Positions 48,538-60,900 are shown, numbered from the stretch's first letter. The stretch: DNA of 64,000 bases from Cyprinodon diabolis (GCA_030533445.1 CM060070.1:21270001-21334000); one strand, 5' to 3'. Numbers and translations are program-made. Notes: generated by a model from the sequence alone, not told the origin.

Positions 48538-51500
48538 CTGGAAAAACAGAATTACAGGAGGAATGTTGTGTTATGCAATGTTCCTCCAAGTTACGATGCA
48601 GTGTAATAAGTAACAGCAGTTCTAGTCGGACAGTTTGACAATAACACATCAATCCTTCGTTTAGAAATATGTCCTTACATAAGTAGTGACAGAACAATTT
48701 TGTACCATCCTTGCCCTTTGTAACCTGCCTATCCATTTTGTGAGGAATGGTCTTATTAAATATTTATTAAGGCTCAAGGAAAATCTCAAATAATTTTGTC
48801 TACTTTTCATGAAAATTCACTATTGTCTACCCATTGAAGAGGAATAATTAAAACTCTACATTCATTTAGGAATATTGTAGCTCTTCAGCTACGCAGAACA
48901 ATGCTAAAAGTTAATTTATTACATTTTTTTCAATCTTGTATTTAAATTTTAGTAACTATAGCTTGATATTTCCCTTTCAGTTGGAATTATAAGCAATCTA
49001 AAACATAGAAAAAGAATTATAATTATAATCATACTTTTTAAAGAGTTATCACATCTTCAGCATGATTGAATTCCTGAATGGTTGTGACTTAAACACAGTG
49101 CTTCATCTTCAAATACACTATATTGTAAAAAGGGTTTAATTATCTGTTGCCATGGACATTTGAACTTAATGAATATTCAATTTTTAATAGATATTTTATT
49201 ATAAACAGCATCAGCCTTTCAGAGAAGGCTTTCCTCAAGGTTTAGGATTATTATTTATGCTGATTTTGAACCTTCCATCATTTCTAGGGTCTATCTTGCA
49301 TTGGTGAGGTCAGACACTGATGTCGGACATGAAGGCAGCCTCTGCTCTAATTATCCATGAGATGTTTATCAGGTTCAGGTGAGGACTTTGTGCAGTTTAG
49401 TCAAGAGAATCCATAAACCTGTTCATGCTCCATGTCTTTCTTTCATTTGAAGTCAAAATGGAACTAATGAGGTCTTGCTCAAAGGCAGAAGAAAAAAACC
49501 TCTCAGTTAATGGGGAGGCATGTAGCAAAAGCTTAAACCTTAATGGAAATATGGGAGAATGTATCAGTATGTTGAAGCATTTAAAGGTTTCTTCCATCAA
49601 ACTGGAGGCTTGAGAAGCAGACAAAAACTCAACCTCGTGTCTTGTGAACAAATCTTGCACCTGACATAATGCAGATAGGTAAATGCTGGTTTCCTAGCAA
49701 CAGCAAAACCCAGAACTTACAGAACCTGAAGCATTTTACTTTCTAAGGTAAAGCTTATTGCATAAAGATCTCCATTACAAAACAAGAAAAAAAACTGATG
49801 AAAAAATATAGTGACACTCAAACTATTAATTGTACTTTTCTCTCTTAACATAAAATCAATACAATCTCTTCGGCTTTTGGAAAGGACATGGCATTTCATA
49901 GTCTGAAGGTAGTAAAACCTAAAATAATCTTTGGTTAAAAACTATCTGAAAATGATCTGGAATCTCAGCTACTTTTAAAAATAAACTTTAAATAATGCTT
50001 GTATTATCATGAAGCATTAGGTGAACACCTACAACACTGGAGGTTAAGTATTGTTCCAACACTGTTAAATTCCCGGCATGCAGGCATCATACAAAAGACC
50101 ATAAACATCTCCAAAAATAGCAGGGGGGTAACACTGGCCCCCTATAGACAAGCCAACCATTCTGCACCACTTCCTAAGCAGACAGACCCAGCCCTGTGGT
50201 GGTCTTTAATCAAAGATTTGTTACAGCAGAACAATTGGACCACAAAGCAGATCTCAAACAATTCCACCCATCGCTGAGGCCTTCAGCCTCACTCCCGCCA
50301 AGACGCAACACTGCAGAAATCTCAGAAACATTCAGGATGCAAAAATAAATTCTACAGCCACTTTTTTTGGGCTGAAATTGGGCATAATGTTGAAACTAAA
50401 TGGTATCCTATTCCAGTTCATTTGGCAGAGGGTTAAACATTGGAAGAAGTCATAGAGTTATGGAAACCTGCTCTACATTATGTTAGTAAATAAACAGCTA
50501 CTGTTAAGCTTAACAAGTGACTGGAAGTTTTAAAGAAGAGGAGATGAAGTCTTTGAATGTACTTTGGGTGGTTTCTATTTAGACAGCAAATTAAAACTTA
50601 TTGCTTATATATATATATAATTTTTTGTAAACATTTCTTATATCAAGCTGATATGGAAAAACTTGACATTCCACTCCCCTTGCAAGCTGTAGTCATGCAA
50701 TTTCAACAAAATATGAGCATAAATATATTGTCAGCCATTTGACACAGGAGTGGGGTTTTTTCTTAGCAGTGCTCAGCTGAGTTGTAGTTTCATTGCATAA
50801 TGGTTTTCTGCAGTGAACAGTTAAAACCCTGCTCTGCTTTTTGACCACATGCACAGATCCCTCAATAGTGTTCTAGGTTTTAACATGCTGACCAAGGTCT
50901 GTTTACCAGAACCTTTAATGACTGCCTTCTGACTTACTTCCCCTAAAGTCACATGTTAAAGCAACAGAGCACGAGTGATACACAGTCATCGCTTAGTCTG
51001 AAACTCTGAAAAGAAATTTCTTTTTTTTTTATAAAAATGCAGATGCTTTCTAAAGAAAATAATTAGGAAACTAAAAACCTGATCTAGAAGAAAATCTAAT
51101 TGTTCAAAGGGTAAAATATTTGGTCAAATCCAACCAAAATCAAAGTTGGACCTTTTACTTCCTTAAGGCGGTATGGTTGAGACACCATTCAAATTCAACT
51201 TAGGTGAAATAACAGTATCATTAGCAGTCTGACAATTATTTCCAATTATATTCAGGTGCAATCCTGACTTTATTTCTAATATCCACAGGCTACCACCACC
51301 TTGTGGCACCTTGTAAGAAGTGCACTTTATGACAATGTTTGATTAAATGTGATGTTTTGATATATGGCAACTCCTAAAAGTATTTATGCCGCATCCATGT
51401 TTCAGATTTGTCATGTTAAGCTCAATGTTAGCACAAAAATGTACATAACTAAGAGGTAGACAGAAAAGGTCACATAGTTTTTCAAAATGTTTTAAACATA

Positions 51501-54500
51501 AAATTAAATGGTTGCATGAAAACAACACTAAGAAGGAAGAAGTTTAAATTAGAAGTCCTGTTTGAATTGTGCTTTGCAGTGCACCAAGCCCTGGAGAGTA
51601 TCCACTGGGAGGACATGATGGTGGAAGCATCATGTGGATCGGCCACTGCAGAATGGATTACAAAATTAGACTTAATGGGGGTGATAATTTAATAAATAAA
51701 TAAAAAAAGAAAAGAAAAAGGAAAATGGTGAAAAAAGCAAACAAAAAACCCTAAAAGCTTTAGCAGCCACTTCAGTCTCCCAGACCCATTGTACCACAAT
51801 GGTTAGCTGCATTCCTGCTCCTGCTCAGTTTAATCATAAGACTCAATTGAATTTTCAGGTAATTCTCTGTTTTCTGAGAGATAAAAAGGCACAATATCCA
51901 GTCACTAGATGTGAGAATGTGGTAGAAATGTACCCTTAAGGATCCAATTGGGGTGAATTTTAGAGAAATACTAAAGCACAACACACTTTTAAGATAACTT
52001 ACTAAAAAATGCTGAAGAACACTTAGGCTTTTCTTATTTGACAATATGTTAACAACTTTGTGTTGGTCTATCATAACCCCCCCCCCCAAAAAAAAAAAAA
52101 TTAAATAAAAATTGTAAATACTGTTCGTGGTTCCACCATGATGAGATGCGGAAAGGTTTCATGGGTATTTTCATTGTTGCCAGACATCTGCAAAGGCATC
52201 TTGCTGGCTCAGTTTTACACAATGAGGGCACAGAATGATGTCTTGAATGCCAGCTTTGATTGATCACGTCATACAGCTTATTTTTGTTAAGAAATCCCAC
52301 CCACCTCTAGATCAGTGCTGTCTGATGAGGAGCTATAGGATGTATCAGAGGAGGAAAGGCCGCCAGCTCGGACCACTCGCATCATCTTGTGAGGAAGTCT
52401 GCTATCTGATCCGTCTTTAGACAAAGTCACTTCTTTAAGGGAAAGAGCCTGAGGAAATTTAAAGCAAAAACACACAGTAACAAGGATTGCAGGTTAGATT
52501 TTAGGCTCTTAACTCTGTATTAATGGAATATTTACCTTTGTTGTCTGCTGACCACTGACATCCATATACTGGCCCATCTCCATCAGCTTCTGAATGTTCC
52601 TTGTCTTTTTGAAAAAATGTAAAACTTTAATATTTTCCAAAAGACATGTAAAGAATTAACACCACAGGTTTCATACAAACAACAGAAGTATAACCTTTAC
52701 TATGTGTATATATTTAAAGGAATTTAAAAAATGTTAAATGTATGCATAACTCATTTGCTTTATGTGACGAAACCTAATTTGACAAGAATGCATTTAAATG
52801 CTCTGAAGTCTTTATATTATATTTATATTTTTATTTATAAAGCTTGCTTTATGCTCAAAACTGTGCCTGATATTTGCACAGGCTGACTCACAATCAGACA
52901 TTGTGTTCAATAAAACATAAATGATTCTGACCCATTCCTTTTTGGAGAGAGAGGAAGTTGAAAAGATAGGAAATTTATACCCCCCAAAAACTGTACCCTC
53001 GAACACCGTTACCCCAATAAAGGGAAACCTAATAATAAAAAAAGAGCGGCAGGTTAAGGAATTATAGATATTAGGGGGGATTAGGGCATTGCACTTGGAA
53101 TCTAGAGGTTCTGAGTTCCCCAAGGGGATGGGTTAAATGCAGAGAGTTTATTTCATTGCTCTGTAATTGTGGCAGTGTAATGACAATAAAAAGCTGAAAC
53201 ATTTTTTAACTTACTTTTGTTTGTGATGGTTTCTGCTGCTTTTTTTGCTGCTTTGTGCCAGAAGTATGTTCAGGGTGCAAGCCTAACAGTCTCTCCATGT
53301 CAGGTGATAGTTTCAACGTCTTCTGTCTGGTTCCGGTCTTGAACTGATGCATGACTACAATCTGACAATTCTGAGTTAAAAGCAAACATATCACAGCAAA
53401 TGCATACAAATCCTTATTCCACTACTGTATAATAAATTAAATTTATGAACAAAAGTTAACCACATGGTTATTTAGTTTGTTTCAGTAATTCTTAGGGATC
53501 AGACAGCTTTAGTTTGTGCCATGATGAAACAATCCCTATTTAGTCCCGTTTTTAGTCATAGTCATAGTTTAGGCATAGAACTGAAAAATATATTATCAAA
53601 AAATGAACAAAATTACAAATGGGTTTCAGACAATTGTGCAGAAGGATACAAGCAGGTCCAGGATGGCACAGCCAATGGACGACAGCAGCCAAGGCATAAC
53701 TTTGATGAGAAATACGAACCGTATATCATAGAGGAGGATGGCTGCAGCGTAGAGGGCACCAGATATGGAGGAAAGAAGTTCAGAGAAAACGGACATCTGA
53801 GTCACCTTCTGTCCTTTCCTCTAATGGAAACAAAAACATTTTTGCACCAAAATAATAAATAAAAACAAAATTCTCTAGAATATACTCTGGTACCAGTGGG
53901 GTTGTCACTTACTTCTGTACAGAGTGCAGGGAGCCTGGAGGTCCAGGCAATGATACAGGCCAGCAGACCCAGGATGTAACCAAGAATTTCTTTGTTGTCC
54001 TTTGGAAAGATGAGGAAAACAATTACCTATTGAAACTACACATAAGAGGCTCAATCAATCACAAAAATAGAATAGTTCCCATTTCATAAACTTAGTCTCA
54101 TAAATTCCGTAAAAATTCAAAAAATATCCACTGGACTTGGTTTTCAAGATTTGAAGACGTTTCGCCACCTCTCCAGGAAGCTTTCTCAATTCAAATGTCT
54201 GGATCCGCAGTGAGTTTGAGTCTTATATGGACAAGGCCTTGTATTGCTTGGAAACATGCAAATGGTAACCGATGAATGGGTCGTTTAGTTCCATCGTTAG
54301 CCTGTAATATCTGAACCTGTCTATGATTCTAGGGGTCGTCATTAAAGGGGGGATTGCCATTTAGGGGTGGGATTGTCTCCTGTAATACCTGAAACCTGTC
54401 TATGATTCTTAAGGGTCGGTCGTTAAGGAGGTATTGTTCACCGGCTGGAGCGGGTAGGTCCCTCGTTCCTCTGTGATGGGGTGGGGGGTTTGGTGATATC

Positions 54501-57500
54501 TGGAAGGGATCATGTCTATGATTGAATTGTATGTTTTTGGAAGCTGGAATCTGAGTCCACCACCTCTGTTTAACGTTGGTTTTTCTCTGTTAACATAGAT
54601 GGCTTCCTTCACGCCCCTCTCAAACCACCTATTTTCTTTATCCAGAATATGGACATTCTGGTCCTCAAAAGAATGTCCTTTGTCCACAAGGTGTAGGTGT
54701 ACTGCGGAGTCTTGTCCAGAGGCGGCCGCTCTTCTGTGTTGGGCCATGCGTCTGTGGAGCGGTTGTTTGGTTTCTCCAATATAAAGATCAGAGCATTCCT
54801 CGCTGCACTGAACAGCATATACCACTCCGCTCATATTCGGTCTGGGGGTTTTATCTTTAGGATGCACTAGCATCTGTTTAAGGGTTTGGTTTGGCTTGAA
54901 ATGTACTGGGATCTTGTGTTTGGAGAAAATCCTCTTAAGCTTTTCAGACACTCCAGCAACATAAGGGATTGTGATGTTTTTGCGTTTTAATTTTCCCATA
55001 TCTAAACCAGTGGCTTGGTGGTGTCCCATTGAAAGTGTCTAAAGCTCTCTTTTCCATTTCTTCCATGTAAAGATTGGCTACAATTGGTGATACTGGAGAT
55101 CCCATTGCGCAGCCATGCTTCTGTCTGTAAAAATTACCTCTGAATTTGAAATAGGTTGTGGAAAGACAAAGGCCCAGTAGTGTGCAGATCTGGTCCGGAG
55201 TGAAATTAGTCCTGTTGTTTAAATCACTATCTTGTTCAAGACGTGTCCTGACTGTTTCCACTGCCTCTGTTATAGGTATGCATGTGAAAAGTGAAGTAAC
55301 ATCGAACGATACCAGGGTTTCTCCTGGTGCCATCCTTAAATGTTTGGCTTTGTTGGCAAAGTCTTAGTCTCATAAAAAAAAAACTTAAATAACATATTTT
55401 AATTAGACGAAATATTTTAAATCAAGGTCTTTTGCCCAAAGAGTACTTCATGGTGAAAAGTTGGTGCATCTCTCCTAATATGTATCAGCTCTTTACTTGT
55501 GTTTTCCTTGACTTTACGTTACTGCTGCACCCTAAATGCTCCAGGGAACGTTATCACAGATCCTTCCTCCCAGCAGCTGCAAGACTTGATAACCATCACC
55601 GTTCTCAACGACCTTAATAAGTTGTTACATTCATGCTGATTTTTGCACAGCTTTCTACTTAGTCACTTAAATAACATGCTGATGTTATTTTGTACATCTA
55701 TGTATGGGGTTGCTGCCATTTTTACATATCCACCAATTTAAAAATATCAACAGCTGCATACTGATTATTCTCCATTTGCACAGAATAGAATAGAATTCAA
55801 CTTTATTGTCTTTGCACTGTCACCAGTACAAAGCAACGAAATGTGGTTTGCATCTATCCAGAAGTGCTATACAGGATATAAATATTATAACAAGTGTATG
55901 TACACGCAAAAAGTAATAGTTAGGGACTGTAAAAAGTTGTGTATAAATATAAATAAATATAAATATAGGATTTATATTGTACAAAATCCTGTACAGTACA
56001 GTATTTGTTTATTTTTTCAACTCTGTCACTTATTCTATTATTTTAAGACACTTTTTAAGGTCCACATTTGTGTGAAAAATTTTGCTGTAATGATTTTGCA
56101 GCTGTAACACCACAATTTTCCCCATTGTGGGACAATATAGGGGTGTTCTGTTCTATTCTCTTCCATTCTATGTAAACCAAAAACTCCAATGTGTTTATTT
56201 TGGATTTTATATATCACACGACACAATTCAAATTGGTGCAAACTTTCTTTTTCCTAACAGTTTTAGAAATAAAATATGAAGATAAGAGTACAGCTTTTAG
56301 GCGGAGGAGCTACAGGTGGTACAATCTGCTGACAGAAGAACGTATGTTAAGTCTAGAAATCGGGCCTTTAGGGAAGAATTTGAATTACTGAACAATTGCA
56401 GAAAGAAATCCACTTTGCAATATGCCACGATTCATGTGGTGACTAAATAATAAGGTGAAAAAGGTGCTTTGGTCAAAGACCAATAGCACCTTATTTCACT
56501 AAAGTTTATGTTTGATGCATCACAGAGTGAAACATAAACCAACCTAAACACATCATCCCTAATAAATAACATGGAAGTGGCTCCATCATGGTGAGATAAT
56601 GCTTTTGACATATTGGGGTAATACACATATACAGCATGGTTTTTACTTGAGTATTTAACATATTTTTTGTTTTTGAATGTAAATTACTTTCCTTCCATTT
56701 GTGCTACTTTTTTTCTTACCACAGAAAACAAAAGTTAATGCTTAGGAGTTTATAATTTTTAAAGCAGAAAATGGGAACAAAGATCAAGGTTTCTAATTAT
56801 GTTTAGTGCGCATTGCATAACAACTGCATACTGTTCAAAGTTTTTCTTCTGTTGTCCATCCAGGTTTTCTTTTCTGTAAGCGTCAACTACTCAGAATGCA
56901 ACAAGAAAAACAATCGTCTGCACCTGTGTGTTGAGCGTTTCCTTGTTAGATTGCACAAACCGTCACAGACATCCATCTCTACAACTTCACCATTATAGGG
57001 TTCCAACTTGAGAGCTGCATGAAGCTGTGCATTAGCCTCCTTCCACCAACAGGCCTGAGCGCCGGAGGATCATCAACTCTGGACCTCAGAAACCCTCCAG
57101 CAACCACCATCAGCACACCTACAGCAAAGATTTGCTGTCTCCTGCGCTTCTTCATCGCCCTCAGCCTCCGCTCTGCAGGAGAACACCAGAACACAGATGA
57201 TCCATTCATTTGTGTGTTTATCAAGAAGTTAATCGATAACGTTTCCTTTCAGCTTTTCCCTACACAGCCTGGCCTACTTTACACATCCTGAGCTATGAAG
57301 CCACAATTTTATTTTGCATACCGTTATCAGGTCATAATGCTTGGAAAAGATGGAGCTTTATCTTGACCTACGTGTTTGGGAGCTCCAACACAGGAACACT
57401 GGAAGGCAGCACAGGATGCAGTGCACAGCATCCTTCACAGCACCAAAAGCCCCCATAAAAATCTAAGGACATATATAATTTAATCCAGATTAAAATCATG

Positions 57501-57972
57501 CATGGATCATGTGTTTTAATCTAAAACTATGTTACCTGTATGTGCAGCTGCCTGGACAGAACTGCTCCCACAGTGTTGCACAGGTTACCCAGAAAGCAGT
57601 AGAATACCATGATGGTTTCAGGTGAGTTTTCTCCTCTTAATTTACAACTCTGGCACGCGACCCTGAAACAGAGAGGTGGGGGGTTAATGGCAGACTGGCT
57701 CCCATTTAAATCCCCGGGGTGTAACCCTGGCAGACTTACAGGAGAGAGGAGAGCAGCAGCAGGAGGGCAGAGAGCAGGGTGAGAGCAGCGGGGACGCACG
57801 GCTTGTGCGCGTCTGGAGACAAACAGGTGGCGACGGAATGAAGCCAGAAAGCACCGAGGCTGGAGAGGAAGTGATCGGAGCTTCCTCTGAGCTGATCATC
57901 GGTGATCGAAACACCTTCATCCATTTTCCCTGCAAACTGCTCCGCAGTCTGCGAACTGTCGCCCTTCTCCAT
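48352..57972 (-). CDS. tmem44: tmem44, transmembrane protein 44 (10 coding exons, complete)
   Basis: Ten minus-strand exons join with AG/GT sites and consistent phases into 1425 bp (475 codons with stop). The product follows vertebrate TMEM44 in order: N-terminal hydrophobic segment (exon 1), GNLCNTVGAVLSRQLHIQ (exon 2), a helix in exon 3, a basic RRxxR stretch (exon 4), NKEILGYILGLLACIIAWTS (exon 5), SGALYAAAILLY and WLLSSIGCAILDLL (exon 6), then a hydrophilic cytosolic tail with a Ser cluster (SSSDTSYSSSSDS) before WDFE. The GY-x-LG...W-x-SR-x-P arrangement is PQ-loop-like. Human TMEM44 is of similar size (about 475 aa); its function is poorly known. It sits between atp13a3 and lsg1 on the same strand, as in human. 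The start at 57972 is chosen as the first ATG; a second in-frame ATG (DEGVSITDD) is possible. Confidence 0.92.
48538..52304 (-). other. tmem44 last intron
   Basis: 3.8-kb AT-rich intron with short homopolymer runs; no exon or recognisable element. The segment 49265-49420 and the GC-richer 50040-50300 look repeat-derived but were not assigned. Confidence 0.6.
52305..52448 (-). CDS. tmem44: tmem44 coding exon 9
   Basis: Residues 366-413, ending with the Ser-rich block LSSSDTSYSSSSDSTDLE like the human 'VSSGSSSEVSSINSDLE'. Donor GTGGGTG, phase 0. Confidence 0.9.
52536..52604 (-). CDS. tmem44: tmem44 coding exon 8
   Basis: Residues 343-365: TRNIQKLMEMGQYMDVSGQQ then TTK, matching the human stretch around 'ISRYMELT'. 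Donor GTAAATA, phase 0. The acceptor (CAAAAAG) is weak. Confidence 0.82.
53035..53200 (+). mobile_element. tRNA-derived SINE-like fragment
   Basis: GAGGTTCTGAGTTCC (B-box-like) is followed by CCCAAGGGGATGGGTTAAAT and a tail ending GTAATGACAATAAAA. The GATGGGTTAAATGCAGAG stretch is shared (reversed) with 29281-29415. It lies in the tmem44 intron between exons 7 and 8. Confidence 0.6.
53215..53361 (-). CDS. tmem44: tmem44 coding exon 7
   Basis: Residues 294-342: IVVMHQFKTGTRQKTLKL then PDMERLLGLHPEHTSG and a Gln/Lys-rich tail. Acceptor TTGTCAG, donor GTAAGTT, phase 0. Confidence 0.88.
53650..53808 (-). CDS. tmem44: tmem44 coding exon 6
   Basis: Residues 241-293: SVFSELLSSISGALYAAAIL, FVFLIKVMPWLLSSIGCAIL, DLL. 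Acceptor GGACAG, donor GTATCCT, phase 0 on both sides. Confidence 0.93.
53913..53999 (-). CDS. tmem44: tmem44 coding exon 5
   Basis: Residues 212-240: DNKEILGYILGLLACIIAW then TSRLPALCTE. Acceptor CCAAAG, donor GTAAGTG, phase 0 on both sides. Confidence 0.94.
54409..55000 (-). pseudogene. Penelope GIY-YIG endonuclease domain
   Basis: Open frame reading KNITIPYVAGVSEKLKRIF, then GVVYAVQCSEECSDLYIGET (GIY-YIG core), PLHRRMAQHRRA (catalytic-Arg helix), and WFERGVKEAIYVNREKPTLN. This domain nicks the target DNA in Penelope-like elements. It looks intact in this frame, but it is separated from the RT fragment by a deletion and has no own start. Confidence 0.88.
55000..55333 (-). pseudogene. Penelope reverse transcriptase fragment
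   Basis: The frame reads LVSFDVTSLFTCIPITEAVE (RT motif A, FDVTSLFT) and KHGCAMGSPVSPIVANLYME (motif B), then DTFNGTPPSHWFRY. Immediately after RY, where the catalytic YxDD-type motif should follow, the sequence changes to the endonuclease linker. The catalytic motif is therefore deleted and the frame shifts. Confidence 0.88.
55520..55770 (+). mobile_element. LINE ORF2 C-terminal end, 5'-truncated
   Basis: An open frame ends SRERYHRSFLPAAARLDNHH then a stop at 55617; 'YRRSFLPxAARLxN' is the typical last stretch of ORF2 in several fish LINE clades. The following 3' UTR-like sequence reaches about 55770. It lies in a tmem44 intron. Confidence 0.55.
55785..56160. mobile_element. Pair of LINE 3' tails in opposite orientation
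   Basis: The left end (GAATAGAATTCAACTTTATTGTC, reversed tail) and right end (TGCAGCTGTAACACC ... CCCCATTGTGGGACAATA ... TTCTGTTCTATTC) are both typical fish LINE/SINE termini. The right one resembles 30180-30275. Confidence 0.5.
56991..57172 (-). CDS. tmem44: tmem44 coding exon 4
   Basis: Residues 151-211: QRRLRAMKKRRRQQIFAVGV, a hydrophobic stretch, and GGRRLMHSFMQ as in human. The last eight residues before the chosen GTGAAGT donor (LSSWNPIM) have no counterpart in human, so the 3' boundary is the least certain of the gene. Confidence 0.8.
57372..57462 (-). CDS. tmem44: tmem44 coding exon 3
   Basis: Residues 121-151: IFMGAFGAVKDAVHCILCCL then PVFLCWSSQT, matching the helix that ends 'FPVC' in human. 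Acceptor CCTTAG, donor GTAGGTC, ends in phase 1. Confidence 0.88.
57536..57662 (-). CDS. tmem44: tmem44 coding exon 2
   Basis: Residues 78-120: VACQSCKLRGENSPE and FLGNLCNTVGAVLSRQLHIQ. Acceptor GTTTCAG, donor GTAACAT, ends in phase 0. Confidence 0.93.
57740..57972 (-). CDS. tmem44: tmem44 coding exon 1
   Basis: Residues 1-78, from MEKGDSSQTAEQF to the Leu-rich helix ALTLLSALLLLLSSL. Donor GTAAGTC, ends in phase 2. The frame is open a few codons upstream only through non-ATG codons, then TAA. Confidence 0.85.
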
Positions 57973-57989
57973 GCAGCTGAGACGCTCCA

Positions 57990-60900
57990 CTAACAGGCAG
58001 CAGGAGGAACCTGAGGAAGGGCTGGTTACCTGTGACGCACCTGCTCATTAAGGATCTGAACCAATTACCGGGAAAAGCAAAGAAGATTAATCGTTTGACT
58101 AGAAACTAATGCAGCTCTCTAGCAGTTATTGGCATTTTCAGAGAATATTGAGTTTAAAATACATTTAAAACCTTTTTTTATTATTATTTTAAAGCAATGG
58201 TTTGATGTCAGTCTATAGACAAGGGCATGCGTTTTCCCCAATACATTAGAAAGGGATGTTTTTTTTTACAGAAAAAAAATAAAAAACTTAAAGATAGACG
58301 ATAGATTGCAAAAACTGGTAGCACATGTTTGGTGCTTAATCTACCTTTACCCCTTTAAAGCCTGGACCGGACCATGACATAATTGACAAAACATAAAGAA
58401 ATTCAGTGAATTTTATGACAAATTAAATAAAAAAAGCATATATTTGGAATACATTTTTATTTTATTTTAAATTAGATAATTTATTTGTATCAGTTATCAT
58501 ACATGAGGTATTTCTGTATAATCATTTGCGCGTTTTCAGTTCACTGTAAAAATGTATGTCAGGTTTTCTGATGTCTTTTTGGTTATTTGATAGTGAATTT
58601 TAAGACCATAATGGATGTCAGAAGCCATACTTTTTTGATTTAGTTTTTTTTCTGTTGTTAAAATTAATAAAAAACAAAAAATGAAAAAAAAATCTAACAT
58701 TTTTGTTGCATTAACACGAGTTAAACTTTTTGTGCAATCAGTTTCCCAGCTGGACTGAGTAAATTTGCTACAGTTTTAAGTTATTTAGAAAAGAACAATT
58801 GAATTCTATTCTAATATGAACATATCACACTTAAAAAAAAGAATAAATCCAGCATTTTAGTATAAAATAAATGGTTTAAGTTAACTCATACCAAATAAAA
58901 TGCATTAATAGACATCATCCATTAGAGTTACCATATTGCTTTATGTTCTTAGACTCCAATTAATTGATTAAAAACACTAAAATAATTTGAGTTTCATAAC
59001 TTAAATCAATTTGTGCAATCAGTTTCCCCAAATAATTTTAATTAAGTTAACTTGTCAGGTTTAAGAGTGTACATGGAACATTTATGTGGTTATACAAAGA
59101 ATATTACATTTTACATCGCTATCAACTGGATATTATCATACAAGGAAAAGTCTAACAGAGCGCTTTATATCAGAGGTTATCATAGAACTAGCAAATAATC
59201 TTTTTTTTTTTTTTTCTACCAGATGGAAAACTTTATCAACCAAATTTTCAACCCTCATGACTTTCTGTGGTCTGTGTGTTGCTGCAATGGTGTCCCAGCT
59301 TTTCAACTCTCATACCTAAGATGTGCCGAGGCTGAAAGTCATCATGTGTGGAGGAGGATGGCAGTACAGAAGCTTGCCCTGATATGAGAGTTGGAAACAT
59401 CAACAGGAACAAAATGTTTCAAAAATAATAAAGACAAAAAGAAGAAAATCAGTTTTTGAAACACAAGGTGCTTGTGGATGAAAGGAGGAATGGTGAGATG
59501 CTTACATTCCTGATTTCACAAACAGTCCCATGATCAAGAAACTGGGCTCATATCAGAGTAATTTCTAAATTTGGTTTTTACAGAACAACACAAAGTACTG
59601 CTTAATTGTAAGGGAAAGGCAACCTGTGAAATGAAAATCTGCAATGTGTGGTTTGCATCTGCAGGGACAGTGAGCTTGGTCATAGACATTCAGAGGGTCT
59701 ATTAGTAGCAGGGGTTTGTGCTGCCACAGAGCACCAGCACTAGACATAGAAGCAGAACCACAGGCACTGGGTTTAGATTAGAGCAGAGGCATCACTAAGG
59801 TTTAGGACGGTGGGACTTAAGTCCTCACTTGATGCAAAGGATGTAAATGGATGTAGCTTTCTGTACACAATTTCTCAAACAGCCAACAAAATCTGGGAAG
59901 CTGCTTTCCCACTATTTGGACAGATTTAACAACAATACTTTATTTTGTAAACCTTTAATAAATGACTTTCAATACAAAAAAACAAAAACCAAACAGGCAC
60001 TATTTTGGTTGATCTGTTGTTTGTTCCCAAATATTTTGAAGTTACACAGTTGACATTTTCGGCCCAACATATGATTAAGACAGTGGGAATTTAAAGCCCT
60101 AAAAATATTATTTAAAAGAAAAAAAGTTTTCCATTGTAAAAAAAAAAATCCATCATTTATTGGGCCCTAAGACCTTTAACTGATTTCCTGAGACCTGATA
60201 ACTTCCTCATGTGTTTACTGTTCTGCTTATGTGCAATGGCTTCCAAGTCTGACTTTTCTGAATGAGATTTATGAAATACCCCTCTGGGTAAGAGCCACCT
60301 GCAGAAAACCGAAGTTAAGTTATTGAATGGTGAGCACAAAGCCCCGACTTGGGTCCCATTGAAAACCTGAGTGGTACATCAATGACCAGGGTCCATTCTA
60401 GAACCCAATTAAATCTGCAAGAGCTTGAAATTGTTTTTTTTTTAAGGAAAGGTGGGCTGGGATTCCTCTAAAATGTGTCACAGTTACAATCTAAAAAAAA
60501 TCATTAGATGCTGTTATTCAGCAAAGGGGATATGCAATTGACCATTAGCATTAGGGGCGCTGATAATTCTGACTCTGAAAGTTTTTATGAAATAATTTGG
60601 GTTTTAGGTTCAAAAGGATATAAAATAAGGATCCTAAATAAACCAGATATTTGGAAAAGCTGCTGTGAAATTTATTAATCTGCTTAACTACACATGTGGG
60701 TTCAAGAGATGTTTTTTTTTAATAAACATTGTGATGTGATCCCTGAGATATATAGTAGATATATCCTGAAATGAATAAATAGATGTAAATGATTTTTTTA
60801 TTTAATACATGACTCAAATAGTATATGTACCATAGGACTGTAAAATTCAGTTACACAATTAAATGTCCAATTAAATAATCAAACATACATTTAAAATGAA

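Larger units (their letters stand above)
54105..55362 (-). mobile_element. Penelope-like retroelement, 5'-truncated and internally deleted
   Basis: 1258 bp in the tmem44 intron between exons 4 and 5, flanked by a perfect 14-bp target duplication CTTAGTCTCATAAA (54091-54104 and 55363-55376). Reading on the minus strand, it starts inside the reverse transcriptase, then jumps to the linker and GIY-YIG endonuclease and ends in a non-coding tail (54105-54410) with the GAAACGTCTTC motif common to fish Penelope elements. It is in the same orientation as tmem44 and is dead. Confidence 0.92.
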
